Shown: positions 1 through 13,500 of the stretch, one piece after another | Layout: every line of letters starts with the position of its first letter | Numbering within the stretch: position 1 is the stretch's first letter | Assembly: GCA_004794785.1 (NCBI GenBank) | Contig: SJOL01008365.1 | Span: 926,966-990,965, forward strand | DNA: 64,000 nt | Direction of reading: 5' to 3' | From: Opisthorchis felineus | Lineage: Eukaryota > Platyhelminthes > Trematoda > Opisthorchiida > Opisthorchiidae | Made by a program: the position numbers and the translations under genes | Notes under the pieces: model-generated | Seen by the model: the letters and a program-made list of their open reading frames with translations, nothing else | Databases searched by the model: none | Told to the model about the DNA's origin: nothing

Positions 1-310
1 GGTTTTCATCACATTTCGACAACCGCGTATCACCCCTGTTCCAACGGTCTGGTTGAACGTTTCCATCGCTACCTCAAAGCTGAAATGGCCGCCTAAATGA
101 ACCTATCTTCATGGTCTTCTTCTTTACCCCTCATTTTACTTGCTAGTCGTTCCACTATTAAGGAGGATCTTCACTGTTCGCCAGCCGAACTAGTATATAA
201 TTGCCTTCATAGCCACTTTCGAGACAGTTACTGCCCTATTTGTCGTTTTCTCTTCGTGGAGTTAGAAAGACGTCGTGAAAGACAGCCAGGCATCCAGACC
301 CGCTTTAAGT
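1..310 (+). mobile_element. Ty3/Gypsy integrase remnant (C-terminal part of core)
   Basis: Frame 1 opens at the window edge with an integrase-core signature (TTAYHPCSNGLVERFHR), meets an in-frame TAA at 94-96, and resumes in the same frame with the downstream integrase motif (LLASRSTIKEDLHCSPAELVY). These blocks are typical of the end of the Gypsy integrase catalytic core. After about position 200 the expected continuation is lost. The element is cut by the window edge and is non-functional. The frame and motifs are seen directly; the family assignment rests on known Gypsy pol sequence. Confidence 0.85.
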
Positions 311-3300
311 AGTTGTCAAACTTCCTTCTGCATAATACATGAAGAAAATATTTCTAGAAACTCTACGGAAGGATACATGTGGGTACTTTTCACCGTTAGG
401 TGGAAGGTTTCAGTCGAGCATCCATCACATCGAGTCACTATCTGCCTGAAACTCCTTGGCATCGCAGTTTCTAGAGGCTGAGAACCTCAGCGATAGTACG
501 TCTGTTCCCGTTATACTATCCGGAGGATAATTAACGTAGACTACAAAAAATATGGCACAGAACCCTGAAGGACCTCCGCGGTTACCGACGACGAAGGGGA
601 GTCGGTTGTAAAAGATGTCCCGCAATCCATCACAATAACACCCGGTGACTGCCGTATGCTTCGATTATGCATAACAGTCGAATATGGAGAACTCGGTCAG
701 AGGACACTGTGAGGTTAGAGAATGTGGCATTTGTTACCAGTCAGCCGTCAAGCTATCCATAATACAAGCATGTACACGAGAAGTGAGCATTCAAGCATGG
801 GCCCCGCTTGCCCGCAGATGTATAGGCTGCTGGTGGTAAAACGTTCTGGAAGGCCTTGCTTCGGGCTAATTTCCATCTTATTTGCACAGCATGCTCATGT
901 GGCTGGTGGATCTATAGCTGACTGGCAACAACCAGTCGCAGAGCTTGAAGATAATTTCAACAACAACCTTTGGAATGAAACCCCTGTCGAAAAATTGTCA
1001 AAACAGCAGCCCACTGATGCTGTTCCCAGCCGCTGCAACGTCTCTCCAGCGTCCTGTGGCAAGCTTCTACCAAACCTGGGAGACCAAGCGAAATCAGTCC
1101 AACCAGAAGTTCGCAAACAGCTACGACGGTGGATTCAGCGTCTGTTAGAGGATCTGCGTACTTTCGTGGTGGAAAAGATGGGCGCGCTGAGATGGCATTG
1201 AATAGTGTGAGGTGGTACAGCGTGCTATAAAAAGTGCCATCATGACGACCTGGCATGTGATAGGCTCCACACAATGGTTTCTGAGATTTCATACAGTTGT
1301 TTCATGGCCGTTTCATCGCTAGGGTTGCCAATGGTTTACCATTTCGCAAAAACTTGTGAACCCTTGTCCGGATGTCCATTTCTGTTCCGAGGGTTCCAAG
1401 CAGGTTGAGAGCATGTAAGCTTTCCGGGTATAAAGGATGTCTCTGCCTTCAATACTCAGTTTCAGTTGGTTTCCATACATTGCGGGAGTGTCTCTTCACG
1501 GGATAGAACGTCCCACATTGTGGCGTAATTTGCCTAATAGAAAGTTTGAGGAGTTTGGCGGACGGAGTTTCCTCGGTCAGTACTGTATAAAATAGAACCG
1601 AAGGCGACAGTGGTCGTCGTGACCACTTTTAGCTGCGATTACCAATTTGTCCACAGATTAAACTGATAGTTAGAATTATGTCAACTACTGACGGCCGCTA
1701 TCCACAGTGACGTTTGTTGTGTGTGCTAACATATATTCCGGAGTTTTGCTGCACGGCCCGAGTCAGTGCCACCGTAAAATTTCTCGTCGGACCGGATTTA
1801 GTAAGGCCCCAACCAGGAGGCTACGCACTAGTAGAAAGTGTGCATAAAGGCAAGATGAGGTTGCCTGGTCCAGTACCCATCATCAGACGAACTCAAAGGA
1901 CAGCAGTTGGTCCTACTAAAAGGGGAGGTTTGTGGCATAATAAGTTAGGTAGCGCAGAATCGTGCTCTTCCAGAGAACTACGGCGGTGGTTGGAGTTGTG
2001 CCGAAGTGTACAGCAACGCCAATTCTCTGCTCCAATCGGAATACATCAGAATAACAGTAGACAACCACTACGATCTCCGCATCTGAACTGCCGGCTAGTG
2101 AGCTGTCTACTGGTGGGGGCAATCAGGGAAGAATGAGCCTGTCAAGCTATATTTTCTGTTTCTGGGGGCCTTTGAAGAGCTTGGGGCAGTTTGTATAGAG
2201 AATCCTTCGTGATACTGCCTCTCAAGAATCTCCGCGAGGAGGCATATCCATGAGCATCGAAAAAATGGTCGTCGGCAGTGCCAGGAGATCGTCCGCTGTT
2301 TTATGCGGACAGGCGTAAAGGCATTCTAAAGAGTGGCTAAGTCCATGATAGTAGCAGCGTCCTTTTGGACGGTCCCCTTGGTTTGACCATTTGAGATCGA
2401 TTGAGATGGTCTGGGCGCTGCAGTGTTTTGTTTTGTTTGCCTCGTGGTGGAGAGAGTAATAATGTGTGAACGGTTCCGGAGTGATTTATATGTCTCCATT
2501 TTCATACCGCTATGGCTGGCTCACTTGTAGCATAACCACGAATAACAAACGCTACACTGTATTCTGTTCTTCACGATTGATGGAAAACATCAAGGGTTTA
2601 ACATGGACACAAGGTTGATACTGCTTGCCTTAATAACTGGATATGCGATACATATGGTCGAACCGCCGACTGTCACGAATTTTCGGCCTGTATAATATAA
2701 CGGCTTGAAACCACGAAGAGGTAACAAAAATGAGGCTAATTTAGGAAATAATCGTTGTAGCCGTAGTGCAGGTTTAATAAGCCCTAAGGTACCTTGCTTC
2801 AACTATCTTTCTTCGCGATTCTTCCTGCGATATAATATGCAAAGGTGATCAGGAGGGTGGCCAACAGGAGGGCGGCCAGCAGCCAATTTTAACCCACCAA
2901 CATGGGGGTTAAACCAGGTTTCGGGATTACTGTCCACAAACTTTTCCACCCGGCCACAAAGGCGATGAAGTTCAGAGCTTCGGTAAGACCAAATTAAAAT
3001 GTAAAATTTTTTTACCGGATAAATCGAAATAATGCACAAAAGTTCACGTGAAACCAACCGGTTGGAATTGTGGTGGTCAGCTCATGGGGCCATTCAAGAC
3101 GAGAAAAAAATCGAGGTTTTCTAAAGTTATGAGTCGGTTTCCAGAAACGTTTACCGATATAACATAGCCAATGTGTAAGAGAAAGTTCCACACGCTTTCG
3201 GAGGACGAGAAGTTGGAACAGTCGAATCGAGAATTTTTACAAAAGGTGTTCCCATGGTACACATATGGCTGTGTCACCTCCCCAAACGTCAGCAGGGATA

Positions 3301-3636
3301 TGATTGGGTTAACTGGCTAAAAAGTGACTGGTAAGCAAGCATGAAGTGCTGGCCTTTCCGACAATACAAGGGAGGCATACAGACTGCCAGTATGCGTAAG
3401 TGAGCAGATCTCGTACCATGTTTTTCGATCGATCGATCGATTTTTGTTCTGTTAATATCGCGGACTCCAAACTTGCGCGGCACACTCAAGTTGTGGCGCG
3501 GTAGAATCCCGGTAGACTCATCAAAATACCGATCCATTAAACGGGCTTTGCGGGAATGCTAGCTGTTGGTCCAACGGGCATAGTTTTCGATCATTGTGCG
3601 CCATTCCGGAAGATGTCGATAGGGGCTTTCTTCATT
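311..3636. other. Anonymous repeat-like DNA, possible LTR debris
   Basis: No convincing gene. Open frames of 159 and 140 codons at 722-1201 and 1714-2136 have overlapping competitors and no recognisable domain. A TATA-like string at about 1585-1594 and a purine-rich tract at about 1917-1929 (ctaaaaggggaggt) resemble an LTR promoter and a polypurine tract, so part of this may be LTR debris from the element at the left edge. A short GATC run sits at 3425-3441. Confidence 0.3.
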
Positions 3637-5970
3637 TTAGCTCAGTTCGTTCAACCGCATAAAAGGGTCATCGCTGAATTGCAGAACGTTTCTGGTATTT
3701 CGTTTATCTGCGGGAAGTGGCGCTTCGGAAAATAATATTGAGCAGATAAAAAATGCAGCGTTTTGGAAGTCATCCCCGTGGTGCATGGAAAAGGCCCCGC
3801 TTTCCCGAAAGGACTCATAAAGTGACGTAATTTTAAATCTACTGGGTGCTCGCTCGCGTGTACTGCTAAATGCCATCTTTTGCTGAAGGGTCAATTGGTC
3901 AGGTCTGTCAAACAGTTCGGAGAAATTGGCGTTATTAACACCCACACACGACCATTGATCAACTGCTACGTGCATTTCATGCATGTAGCGGACTTGACGA
4001 GTGGGAACGCCTCATCCGGAACACCTGCTACGTGGTTGCCAACAGATTATTTTGCTAAATCTGTGACACCCATTCGTCGCCAGTGATGTGTTCCACTTCT
4101 TTATTTAGGCTTGGAAGTGTTGTTGAATGCCATAATTAGAGGCAGGATATTAAGAGTCCCCCTCGAAGTCACCGAAAATCACCCCTGTTGCTAAATGGCT
4201 GACCTCGCCTTCACATCAAGTAGGTTTTTGGGTAACTTGGATATTCACAGAGTGCTTCTTACGGTGCTTGGACCTTTATTTTATTTGCTTTTTCAAGGCC
4301 AAACGTCAGTGGGTTTGCGCAAACAGGAATTGCACGAGTAAAAGACTTCTTTTATTAGCCAAGGGCTTTGGTAGTATCTAATTGAGTCTGGGTGAACCAT
4401 TCTGTCGTTTGTGGAGGAAAACGTTCTGTAAACACTTTGATTTTCATGGCTGTAAAGCAGCTTAAAGATGATAGCGAACTTTACAGGTACTCTTGAAAGT
4501 CCGGCAAATGCACCCACTTGCATACCAGTTTGGATATCAGGGAAGACTCACCCGAAAACCCAACTGAAGCGTTCGTTTACAATCTTCAACTGAATGTGGC
4601 GCACAAAGGACACCTCATCCTTTAGGTGGTACGATATTCGATATATCGCAGTTAGAGCACTGTTCACCAGAATTTGGGGGATTTCCTTCATGAAAATATT
4701 CCTTAAGGTCTCTTTTCCTGTCTCAAGAATGGGTAGACTGGTCATACAAATGTGCCCATCCTGCTCTGTGCCTGTTAAATCGTTGAAGCAGTAGAAGAAG
4801 GCAAACAAGTGAAACAATGAACTACAGGCATAACGTTCTGATAACTCTTATTTATTCTGTAGAGTTTGAGTTTCCAAACTCGTGCCGGTTTATTTGAAAT
4901 ACTCTTATGAATTTACCATGTTTATCTTTGTGTAATAGACGGAGAGCACCTGAAAGGCTGAATCATCTTCTACCTCACGGTAAAGAAGTCTCGTTGGGCA
5001 GACCAAATGTAGGCAAATGCCAGTCCATTCACATCGAGCAACAGAATATTGCGTAGCAGTTGCTAAAAGGGGATTAATCTATCGTGTCTTTGTTTTCACC
5101 TCCACGCCTAATGATATACACCCCAGAATATCAATAATTCAAGCTAGTCCTCATTGTCTGAACCAGCAAAAATTACCTGTGCTTTTATTTTAAATGCACA
5201 CTGCTTCCTGTCGTTTGTTTTTGCAATGTGCCTTAGCGTCGGCTGAATCTATTCATCAAATCCAACCTCACGGTTTTTTGCAGAGAGTTTCACATGACAG
5301 GCATTCCGGACTACATGCAGATATTTTTCTGCTTCCAATAGTATTCACCGGATCGTTTGTGGAGCAGTCTTTTTTTAAACTTTACGTACTATGTCATAAT
5401 CTGAGCCACCATATAGTTTGGTGAACTACATTTAGGGTCTCATAACTTACATTCAGATCAGCAGTCAGTTGAATGATATAAATTGGCCGTTTTCGTTAGT
5501 ATGCCGAAAAAATTCATTAAACCTGAGTTGGAGTTTGACAAACAAGGGCGATATCGGCCATTCTCAGGTCGTGTGGCGTCTGCACACCTTCTTGGGCAGG
5601 GTCCACCTGATAACGCTCGTGCTTGTTTAGAAGCCCTATAACACATGGTAGGTAACAAGTCCTAATAGTGAGCGGGTGACTAGCTGTGTTCGGATTGCAC
5701 TGACAGAGGTTCCTAAAGGGTAATGGGTCAACCATGCTAACATAACACTGGTATCCGCTTCAACGGTTACCGCAGGTGGAGGTGGTTTCCTACTGACCGT
5801 TTTCCATGAGGTTATAGGAGTTTTCTGGTAAGTTTATTCTCCAGTTTTTACGTTTAACTGTGACCATTCTCATAAGTGCATGGCAATTACGCTCCAGATT
5901 TCACTACCGATGTATTGCAGCCTTTGATGGCGATGGCTTGCGAAATTAACTTAGCTCCCACCGCACTCAT
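3637..5970 (-). CDS. Unrecognised compact five-exon gene (about 225 aa)
   Basis: Minus-strand model with exons 5970-5908 (ATG; MSAVGAKLISQ...), 5824-5771, 5062-4979, 4760-4552 and 3904-3637 (TAA at 3639-3637). Phases chain as 0, 0, 0, 2. Donors are GTAGTG, GTAACC, GTGAGG and GTGAGT. The 4979-5062 exon has a TTTTAG acceptor and encodes a hydrophobic stretch (LLLDVNGLAFAYIW). The last two exons encode 69 and 88 residues of ordinary globular composition and end in RLNELS. An acceptor-like ACAG at about 6006 upstream of the ATG could take a spliced leader. The small second exon (18 codons) is the weakest link. No family is recognised. It lies head-to-head with the plus-strand gene starting at 7321. 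Confidence 0.5.
5523..5635 (-). other. Coding-like stretch in an intron, probably not an exon
   Basis: A 37-codon open stretch (GLLNKHERYQVDPAQEG...) follows a plausible acceptor (TTATAG). Its donor would be the weak GTTTAA, and its phase fits neither neighbouring exon of the 3637-5970 gene. It is recorded because its composition is protein-like. It may be an alternative exon or chance. Confidence 0.15.
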
Positions 5971-6005
5971 TTTGAAACCCTCGGCTGTGCTTTGCTCATA
6001 ATATT

Positions 6006-7301
6006 CTGTAACCCACTAATATTTCCGCTACTGTATAAGTGCGCAGCGCCGCCATGTGCCGCCAATCTTATGGAAAGTCGCTGATATCCGTACAATTTGG
6101 ACTTGCAAGAACCTCCTCGCGCTGTTGAAATGATTACACCGTGTATAATATGTTGATTGCTGATTTTTTTTCAGGAATCAGTGTGCCTCGAGGTTAACTT
6201 GTTGTCGGCTACCTCCTGACAGCCTTATTTTCATGTTTCATCGAAGAAGATTGTACCAGAGGAACTGCAGTGGCTATTCACTAGAGGATTTAATGCTTCA
6301 GACATTAACTTCGGAAAGGTGATGCCACAACACAGTTCATGGCACGTACAACTTTTGATATGCTTACGTCCTGGGATGGCTCAGGGAGGGATCCGCAGTA
6401 TCGCCCTTAGCCTGTCATTTGAGAACGGCACCGATCGGATCAGAATCGACCAGACTATTCGTTTGATCTGTCACACTATCGTACAGGCCATTGCTAGAGC
6501 TGGATTTGCCGGGCCACCCAAAACAGATTTGTTTGTGTGATAAGACATGCTGGGAGACGCGTTGAAAAAAATCAGAATATAAATATGATGGTATAGGTCT
6601 GCGGTTAGAGCATGTAGTATTTTGGATGACGAAGTGTGGAACTCGGGACCTCGAACAGCACGAGAGGTTCGGAAGGCCAGGGACAAAATTATGGCGCCCG
6701 GAACATCGGCACGCCTGCATATACAGATTTAACCCATGCATCGAGCAACTCAGCGGTTCGCACCCGCTGTACGATTTGAACCCTTAGGTTAGAAGGAGTA
6801 GCCCTAATGTGGATAGGATAATTTACTGTTGATGGAGGTTACCACCGGAGACGATAGCACCTACAACGGAGGAAGATCTTAAACAGAAGACAGGCTTTAG
6901 CCCCAGGATTTTAGGCCACACTAGGTGAGTGAAAGTACGTTTACCAGGCCACACACCATTCACACGCCCACCCATTGTTTAATCCGAAGGGCTGACCCAA
7001 CGGAGAGGTGGAGTGGCAATGATTGTGTAAAAATGTCCGGGGTTCACTCCACGTTGGCTCCACTTAAGCCAAATTGTCCTCTGCAGAGGTCATTATCAGG
7101 TATGGGGAATTAAATCGAAAGAGGATAGACAATTCAACCAAGTAACAGAGCGCTAGGAAGAGTACGCTTGGCTCTTGGGCACAACATTCTAGATGTCTAT
7201 CAATTTTTTGATGGTAATCTCTGTGCTTCTATCCTTTCTTCTACTGAGCCTGCGAATACTGAACTGAAGCCGAATCCACAACAGGCACGGATTCAAATCA
7301 G
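6006..7301. promoter_or_regulatory. Divergent intergenic region between two head-to-head genes
   Basis: About 1.3 kb separates the first exon of the minus-strand gene (near 6005) from the first exon of the plus-strand gene (near 7302). It contains a CpG-rich patch at about 6040-6065 (cgcagcgccgccatgtgccgcc) and no convincing exon. A shared bidirectional promoter is inferred from geometry only; no defined promoter element was identified. Confidence 0.25.
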
Positions 7302-7320
7302 AAATTAGATATTGTGGAAA

Positions 7321-7600
7321 ATGGGTGCGGGTTATGGTAAACTGCTTCCATACTTGGATGCGGGGCCAGAAAATACGGAAGATAAGCTTAAAAAAGCCTA
7401 CAAGCGCATTCTTACCACCATGGAAGTCCCAGTGAAGGTAAAAATACCATTTTGTCGTCTGAATTGGTCTAGTCTTCAATCGTTTGGAAACAACTGATGT
7501 TGGATCCGCGGAACGACCAAAAGACGATGACCAGCCTTCAGGAAGCAGTGAACTTTATTCACACTGGTAGGGTGCAAAAACAAAATACACTAATCATCAC
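7321..7600 (+). CDS. 5' exons of a long-intron gene of unknown function
   Basis: Exon 1 starts at ATG 7321 (context aaaATGG) and ends at 7437 before GTAAAA. A 35-nt intron (7438-7472, ending TCTAG) leads to exon 2, 7473-7600, which ends at a strong donor GTAAGTT. Both frames are open and in phase (0, then 2). The N-terminus MGAGYGKLL has glycine at position 2, so N-myristoylation is possible. Very short 5' introns are typical of flatworm genes. Exon 2 ends with two bases of a codon, which fits the exon at 21793-21931. An alternative end through an acceptor at 7761 (stop at 7856-7858) is also in frame and cannot be excluded. Confidence 0.5.
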
Positions 7601-10600
7601 GTAAGTTGCACCGCAAATGATTTTAAACGCTGTAAATCATTCTTGTTAGTTGCATCATAGGTTAGATAAACCGAATGAAATTGTAATATCGACACGCAAA
7701 TAACGGAAGCCAGACCGAACTGCAAAGTGGACAACGTTGTTGTTTTGCAGGTGACTACCAGACACGCTGGAAGTGTAGGTTTGTCGACGGAGTCTACTAA
7801 TAAACAATTGGCCGCCGGTGGCCATGTGTTTACTGGGAATACTCAGAAGCATCATTAAGGATAGATCAAGTTCGAGAGCCATACCAGTCAGTATTTTGCG
7901 AAAGAGGTGGTCTCACGGATAATAGTGAGGCTACTGGAATGAAAGTGAAGGCGACCGACATACGCAAACATAATTAAATTTTGACACAGATAATCAAATA
8001 TATTTCACAGACAGGAAGCGCCCATCATGGAAAATAATCAACATCCAAGCTATCATAAAACTTGCAGAGTTCTGTTGCGATGATAATGGTGCATAAAAAC
8101 GAAACACGATGGAAGCGTGTAACGAAAGGTTATAAATAGCGCACGTGATAGGCAAACACATACAGACGAAAGCTTGGGCGAACAATGTAATTTGAGAAAC
8201 GCCTTCAGTCTAAAGGTTTACGGTCCAAAGAAGGTCACACTGCTTCCCTTCTGAAGGCTGACAGAATTAACCCTCGCCAATGGCGGCAGTGCCGCCAAAA
8301 TATAAGAAGTGTTGTGACGGGAAGTTAATCGGCGAGACCAAGATCGTTGCAAAAAGTGCACTCAGTAAAATGCCCCAGCGCTGCACAAGAGCGGCAAATT
8401 TTGCCTTTTTCACATCAAGCTTTTTTGTTGTAGGGTTGTGCTTGCGTGAATCGACCTTAACAAGGGGTGGAACATTTCACATTCCCAAATTGCTAGTCAG
8501 ATCAAGTTTTTATTTTGAATCTAATAGTTTCTATACTTATTCATTTGCCTTTCAAAAAGCAATCCAGATATCCTAAGTTAATGAGTATCCCTTCGGTAAT
8601 TGCAAAACAATAACTGTTTCTTCAAAAATTCTGTTCAGCTTTTCACCACTGATGGTGAATACGCTTTCGCGTATTCTGGCTTTCTTGCTAACTATATTGC
8701 TTTGCCGGAGGCCTCTTGCAATCATTTTGTGTAAAGCCGGTTATAGCTTGTAACTTTGAGTATATCTATAAGATGTTTTGATGCGCCATAAAAGCTCAAG
8801 CCATTGCACGAATTGGCGGAGTGTGATCCTACGGAGACTTTTAATTTTGGGATGATTTGCATTCCGAGTTTCCAGGTAAAAAACTAGTTTTGTTGGTAAA
8901 TAACCAACAGCAGTAACTTATTTTGGATATCCGCATACCACAACTAGCTTCGCTGTTGAGGTCAGTACGTGAATATTGAGTGCCTTAGTTGATCATTTGT
9001 AATTTTATGCACCCAGATTACTGTTCATGATCACTGTTCTATCAAAACGCGCGTAACCATTGAGGTATTACCGTGACATATGCATATATGGCTGATTGAA
9101 AGCGTAGTTCAAAAGAATCGCGCACAAAATGGTGTATCACGGCTATCACGCTTGACAATACAGCTGGATACATCTCGCACTTTGGCTTGTCCGTCTGCCT
9201 TCTGGCCGCAATATGCTCATTAACGACGAAATACAGTTAGATGGTACAACAAAAACCTGCGTTATTAACCGGATTGCAGCTGCCGATTAGGGAATACGAT
9301 GGGCGAAATTTGTGACGTTTTAAGTCACACGACTCAAAGGCGCAAACAGTCCTGGCTCCAAAAATGTTGGAGGCTTTTAGTGAAATGGATAAACGCGAGT
9401 AACTACTTGAGTAGGTTTTCATATTTCCATTCAGGCACAACGTATACTTTCAGTTGGTTTGCCTGTCAGTCAGCTGCTGTAGAAGGCGATGAGAAGTCCT
9501 TTATAAGCTCTAAAAGGTTTTAGTAAACTAGAAAAGTGTAGAACTCGGAAGAGTAAGGTATCTTTAATGAGGTCTGATGCACAGTGGAGGTGACAAAATT
9601 TTGTGACCCTTGTTCTCGTAGATTCGTCAAAAGCTTTCGTAAACTCTTCCTCGCTTCCTTGAAGAAACTCTTCTAGGCGCTGAATACCATCAAGAATAAC
9701 GCGATAAAATGGGTAATACAGCTAGACGATTATTATATCTTAATGGAGGGGTCTAAACGTAGTCTTTAGTAATAAGGGGCTAAAATATGTGACCCCGTGT
9801 GAATTGACAGTTGAACTTAGCGTGGTGTTGTTGTAACTTCTTACAAAGTGTGTTGGGTAGCGTTTTGTATAAACATGATATATTACGCTATATTAAAAAG
9901 TACTCAGTTGTGGGAAAATTTAACTTTTGCAATCACTCTGTATGTTTTGGCTGTTTAAGGACCACCAGTGCTTTAGTTCTCAGCTCTTAAATTTGTGCCA
10001 ATATATATTTCATATTTACTAAATAAAACCTTAACCGATTACGTAAACGCTAAAGTGAGCAGAGAAGCGTCCCAAAGATTGTTAAAACTAGCTGCCTAAA
10101 CAATCCTCTAAGCACCCTTTTGAGCCTGGTAAAGATAGTCGTCTTTTTTGACGTCTTCAAAAGATTTAGGTTGAGTTTACCAACTTTTTCAAGTGTTTTC
10201 CAATTTTGTGGGAAACTTTAAACACTGCAGCATGCAATGTAAATGGTAAAGGATAGCGCAACCTGCCAATGAGATTTTTTACTGTAAGTTTACACCTCAA
10301 TGTTACTGACACCGAAACAGAGCTTAAGGTGGTTTTCAGGCACAAAACCCTTACGCTACAGTTTTTCCGGTAGAGAGCTTCTGTGTATTCTGGGTTGTTT
10401 GGTCTTTAACGCTAATCTATTGGGCATGCGCTCCTGCAACATAATTAGTTTGGGTAAGTGATAATAAACCTTGCTTAAAGCTTACGTCTAATAATGAGGC
10501 CTTTATTTCACAAGCTTCCTCTTGCACCCTGTAAATTTTCGTTCTTTAAAACAGCCAAAATTGTAGCTCACTACTGAATGGTTTACAACAACCTGGTTTT

Positions 10601-13307
10601 TTAATGTCGACAGAACCTTTTATTCTTTGGTTAGTCAACATCAGGCCAGAAATGCAAAAATACCCTCCTTAAACTCGCGTTGCTTTGCCAACAAAAGAAG
10701 ACTGATTTAAGGTAAAACCAATCAGTCTGCGGTCTGCGGGATATCCTTGTACTCGTTCTTTAAAACTTTATTCGGATATTACCTTATCAAATTTAACGTT
10801 TATTGCTTGAGGTGAGTGGATTATTCTGGGATAATCCAAAGTTTTCTACAGTTAAGAGAGTACTGTAGACGTTTTATTTTGAATTTCCTTTATTGAACTA
10901 TAGTTTCGATTAAATTTGAGTGCAAATATTCGCCGAAATTCCTCTTAATAGTCTATTTGGTAAAAGAACGACGGTTCAAATATACCAAAAGTCAAGCTGG
11001 TTGCAACAGTTTAGGCCTTTGTCAAGCAAACGGCACCTGCTTTAGAACACCGTTAGAACATTAAAGTATGAAGAGAAAGGGGATAGAATTTCTTAATTTA
11101 AGCGGAGGCAGTAGTTTGCAATGGATGATTAAAACAAGTGCGTGCATATGTGTCGCAAAATGTCTCGCACACAAATTACCAACATTAACTATAGATAAGG
11201 ATGACAAGACAGACGGAAGATCCCGGGTGTAGTGTCTCTTGAGTCGAGATGTGCCAGCCAGATGACATGTTGGCATCACTCAACCGTGTAATTACTTTTG
11301 GGTGGATGCTAAGTAAAACTCGGATAACACGCTGGTCAAGAATCCGTCCAATCTTGTCGGGTGTATTGCTTCTGTAGGTTGGTACAACTGCCGCACGCCA
11401 GTGATTTGGTTTTGCATAAACTACTGTAGTTAAATTCCTAGTTAGCCGCCCATAAAAAAATAGACAATTAAGTATCTTTTTCTGTCTCCTCATTGAAGTT
11501 GGCTTATAACGCTGATCTTTGCTAAAGATCCGCAACTTTTGCCTACTAAATGCATATTGAAACTTCATAACTGAAGGATGATTATCTTCATGCTCAGTTT
11601 ATTTTCGATAGACAGTTGTATTTATTCTGTGAGCGTTCTGTCCTTGTATCTGGTGGCCTAACAATTCCTTCTATCTTCTTTTTGCGTGAAAATCTGATAT
11701 TTGCATTCGATTCATCACAATATGTAAAAAAGGCCCCAATGCCATCTTACATGATGACGACCAGATTGTCGTCATTATGGCTTCAAGAAGTTCTTTATGG
11801 GGTTTCAGCGGTTTTGAACACTCCATCTTTCAAATCTTGCAAATATCTGCTGGCAAATTTTAGGGATATAAGTAAATTTGTCACCGTTCCCACCATCTGT
11901 TGACAGCGCTTTCCATTTAACGCTAATTTCTGGATTTTACGCAACGTAAAGTTGCCTCTCAGATCTCTTTGAGAGTTAAGGAAAAATAATTTGTCAGCTT
12001 TGAGTTCTCTTCTGAAAATCTTTGGAGGATAAACATTTTATCTAATATGTTAGTGAAAAACCACCGCATTATTGGTTACAAAAATTTATCTGAAAAAATA
12101 CGTCCTTCAGCTTGCCGATCTGGGGGCGGGAGTTTTTATTTCTGTGCACTGCAAACTCGTCAAACTGCTTAGGAAGGCGGATCATGTGTTTGAAAATCAT
12201 ATAATATCAAGATCACCGTTGTATAAAATCTTACAATCAATTTGAGTATTTCTTGCTAAGGTTATTCTGTGTTCAAAAGCCAGGTACTACAGAGCGCTTT
12301 TGGGGGCTGAAAAACCTAGTTGGGCTCTCTGTAGTCAAGACAAAGTAGAAGATGGTTGTTTTTTTAATGGGTTCCTCAACATGCTAGTTAATGGTATAGA
12401 ATAAACTATTTAACAGCATCTACATGCAAGCATGGTTTTACTGCAGGAGAATAGGAAAGTATCTAGAATAAAACAATCGGTGCTCAGCACCATGTTTATA
12501 CCATTTCATCGCCAATACCATGGAAAAGCCTAAATTTCTAAAGATAAGGTTACCAGCTGCCTGGCTATGTTAGTGGTTACTGCAAGCGATTGTGCACTTT
12601 TCTCAAATATAAGCATCTCTTAACGAAGTTGTTAACCTGCGCAATGAGCATTTTGATAGAAAGCAAACAGAGACCTAACCTCATTTTTTCCTAACCATGT
12701 TATTTTGAAACAGTGTCTTTTATTTCAAGTTGACTTCAGGAGTCCAGTATCTTGTGATGCACCGGGTTTCTGTAAAAGAACGTAACGGTTTTTGGTGCTA
12801 CTCATACTCATGCTGGATGTTGCTACAAGTATTGGTTGATAGATAGGTGCTTTGAATGAAGTAAACGAAGTGTGCTTTAAGCCGATGAAAGGATGGCGGG
12901 TTTTGTATACAAAAAGCAAATAAAATACCAAAGTCTGAGTTGTAGTTAAAGTACTGGTAAATGATCTTAAATAAACTTAACCATCTTTCAAGACGTGGTT
13001 TGGAAGGCCTCATTTGTGAGGCACATTTTTGTGGGCAGCATCTGCAAAAAATAGTATCTCCTATGAAGATGAATTTTTGCATTGAATAAATAACGTAGCC
13101 ACTTGCTGGACAGCCACAGAAGATAGAAAATCCAGAACAGGACTATATTTCTTGTTTGGAGATGACCAAAGTGGACTGGGTTCCAGAATAAACAGTAAGA
13201 TTGAAAGCTGTAATTGGAAGTTGAAACTGTAACCCTAATCTTTTGCATGAAAGACCTTGAAAGTTTTCTCCTTCTTGGTGGGTACTTGTCTGCCTGGCTA
13301 CTTACTG

Positions 13308-13500
13308 GGGCGAGATGGCTCAAGTGGTTAGAGCGTGATTCTACTGATCGGAGGGTCCGTGGTTCGGACCCGACCTCTGCCTTTCGATTTTCCCTGTCCA
13401 GGCTTGAATAACCTGGCAGTATCTCAGCCCTCGTGCTTCCTTCTGGTGGTATGGCAGCTAGGCATTAAAAGGGTGCTACGGCTGAACGATTTTTTTCTTG
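13308..13500 (+). mobile_element. tRNA-derived SINE
   Basis: The head resembles a tRNA: 5' GGGCGAG partly pairs with 3' CTCTGCC (13375-13381). There is an A-box-like TGGCTCAAGTGG at 13317-13328 and a B-box-like GGTTCGGACCC at 13361-13371. A non-tRNA tail follows and ends near a T-rich run (about 13490). A and B boxes are RNA polymerase III promoter elements retained by SINEs. The stems have decayed, so it is not a functional tRNA, and the parental isotype is not clear. Confidence 0.75.

Noticed and set aside
722..1201. 159-codon plus-strand frame near the left edge
   Set aside because: Two other frames are open over the same bases, no domain or splice signal is visible, and it lies in element debris.
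1714..2136. 140-codon plus-strand frame
   Set aside because: It spans the LTR-like TATA/polypurine region and has no protein family features.
5771..5828. Plus-strand mini-exon (GGGFLLTVFHEVIG) with a GTAAGT donor
   Set aside because: The same bases serve a phase-compatible minus-strand exon; the plus reading has no partners.
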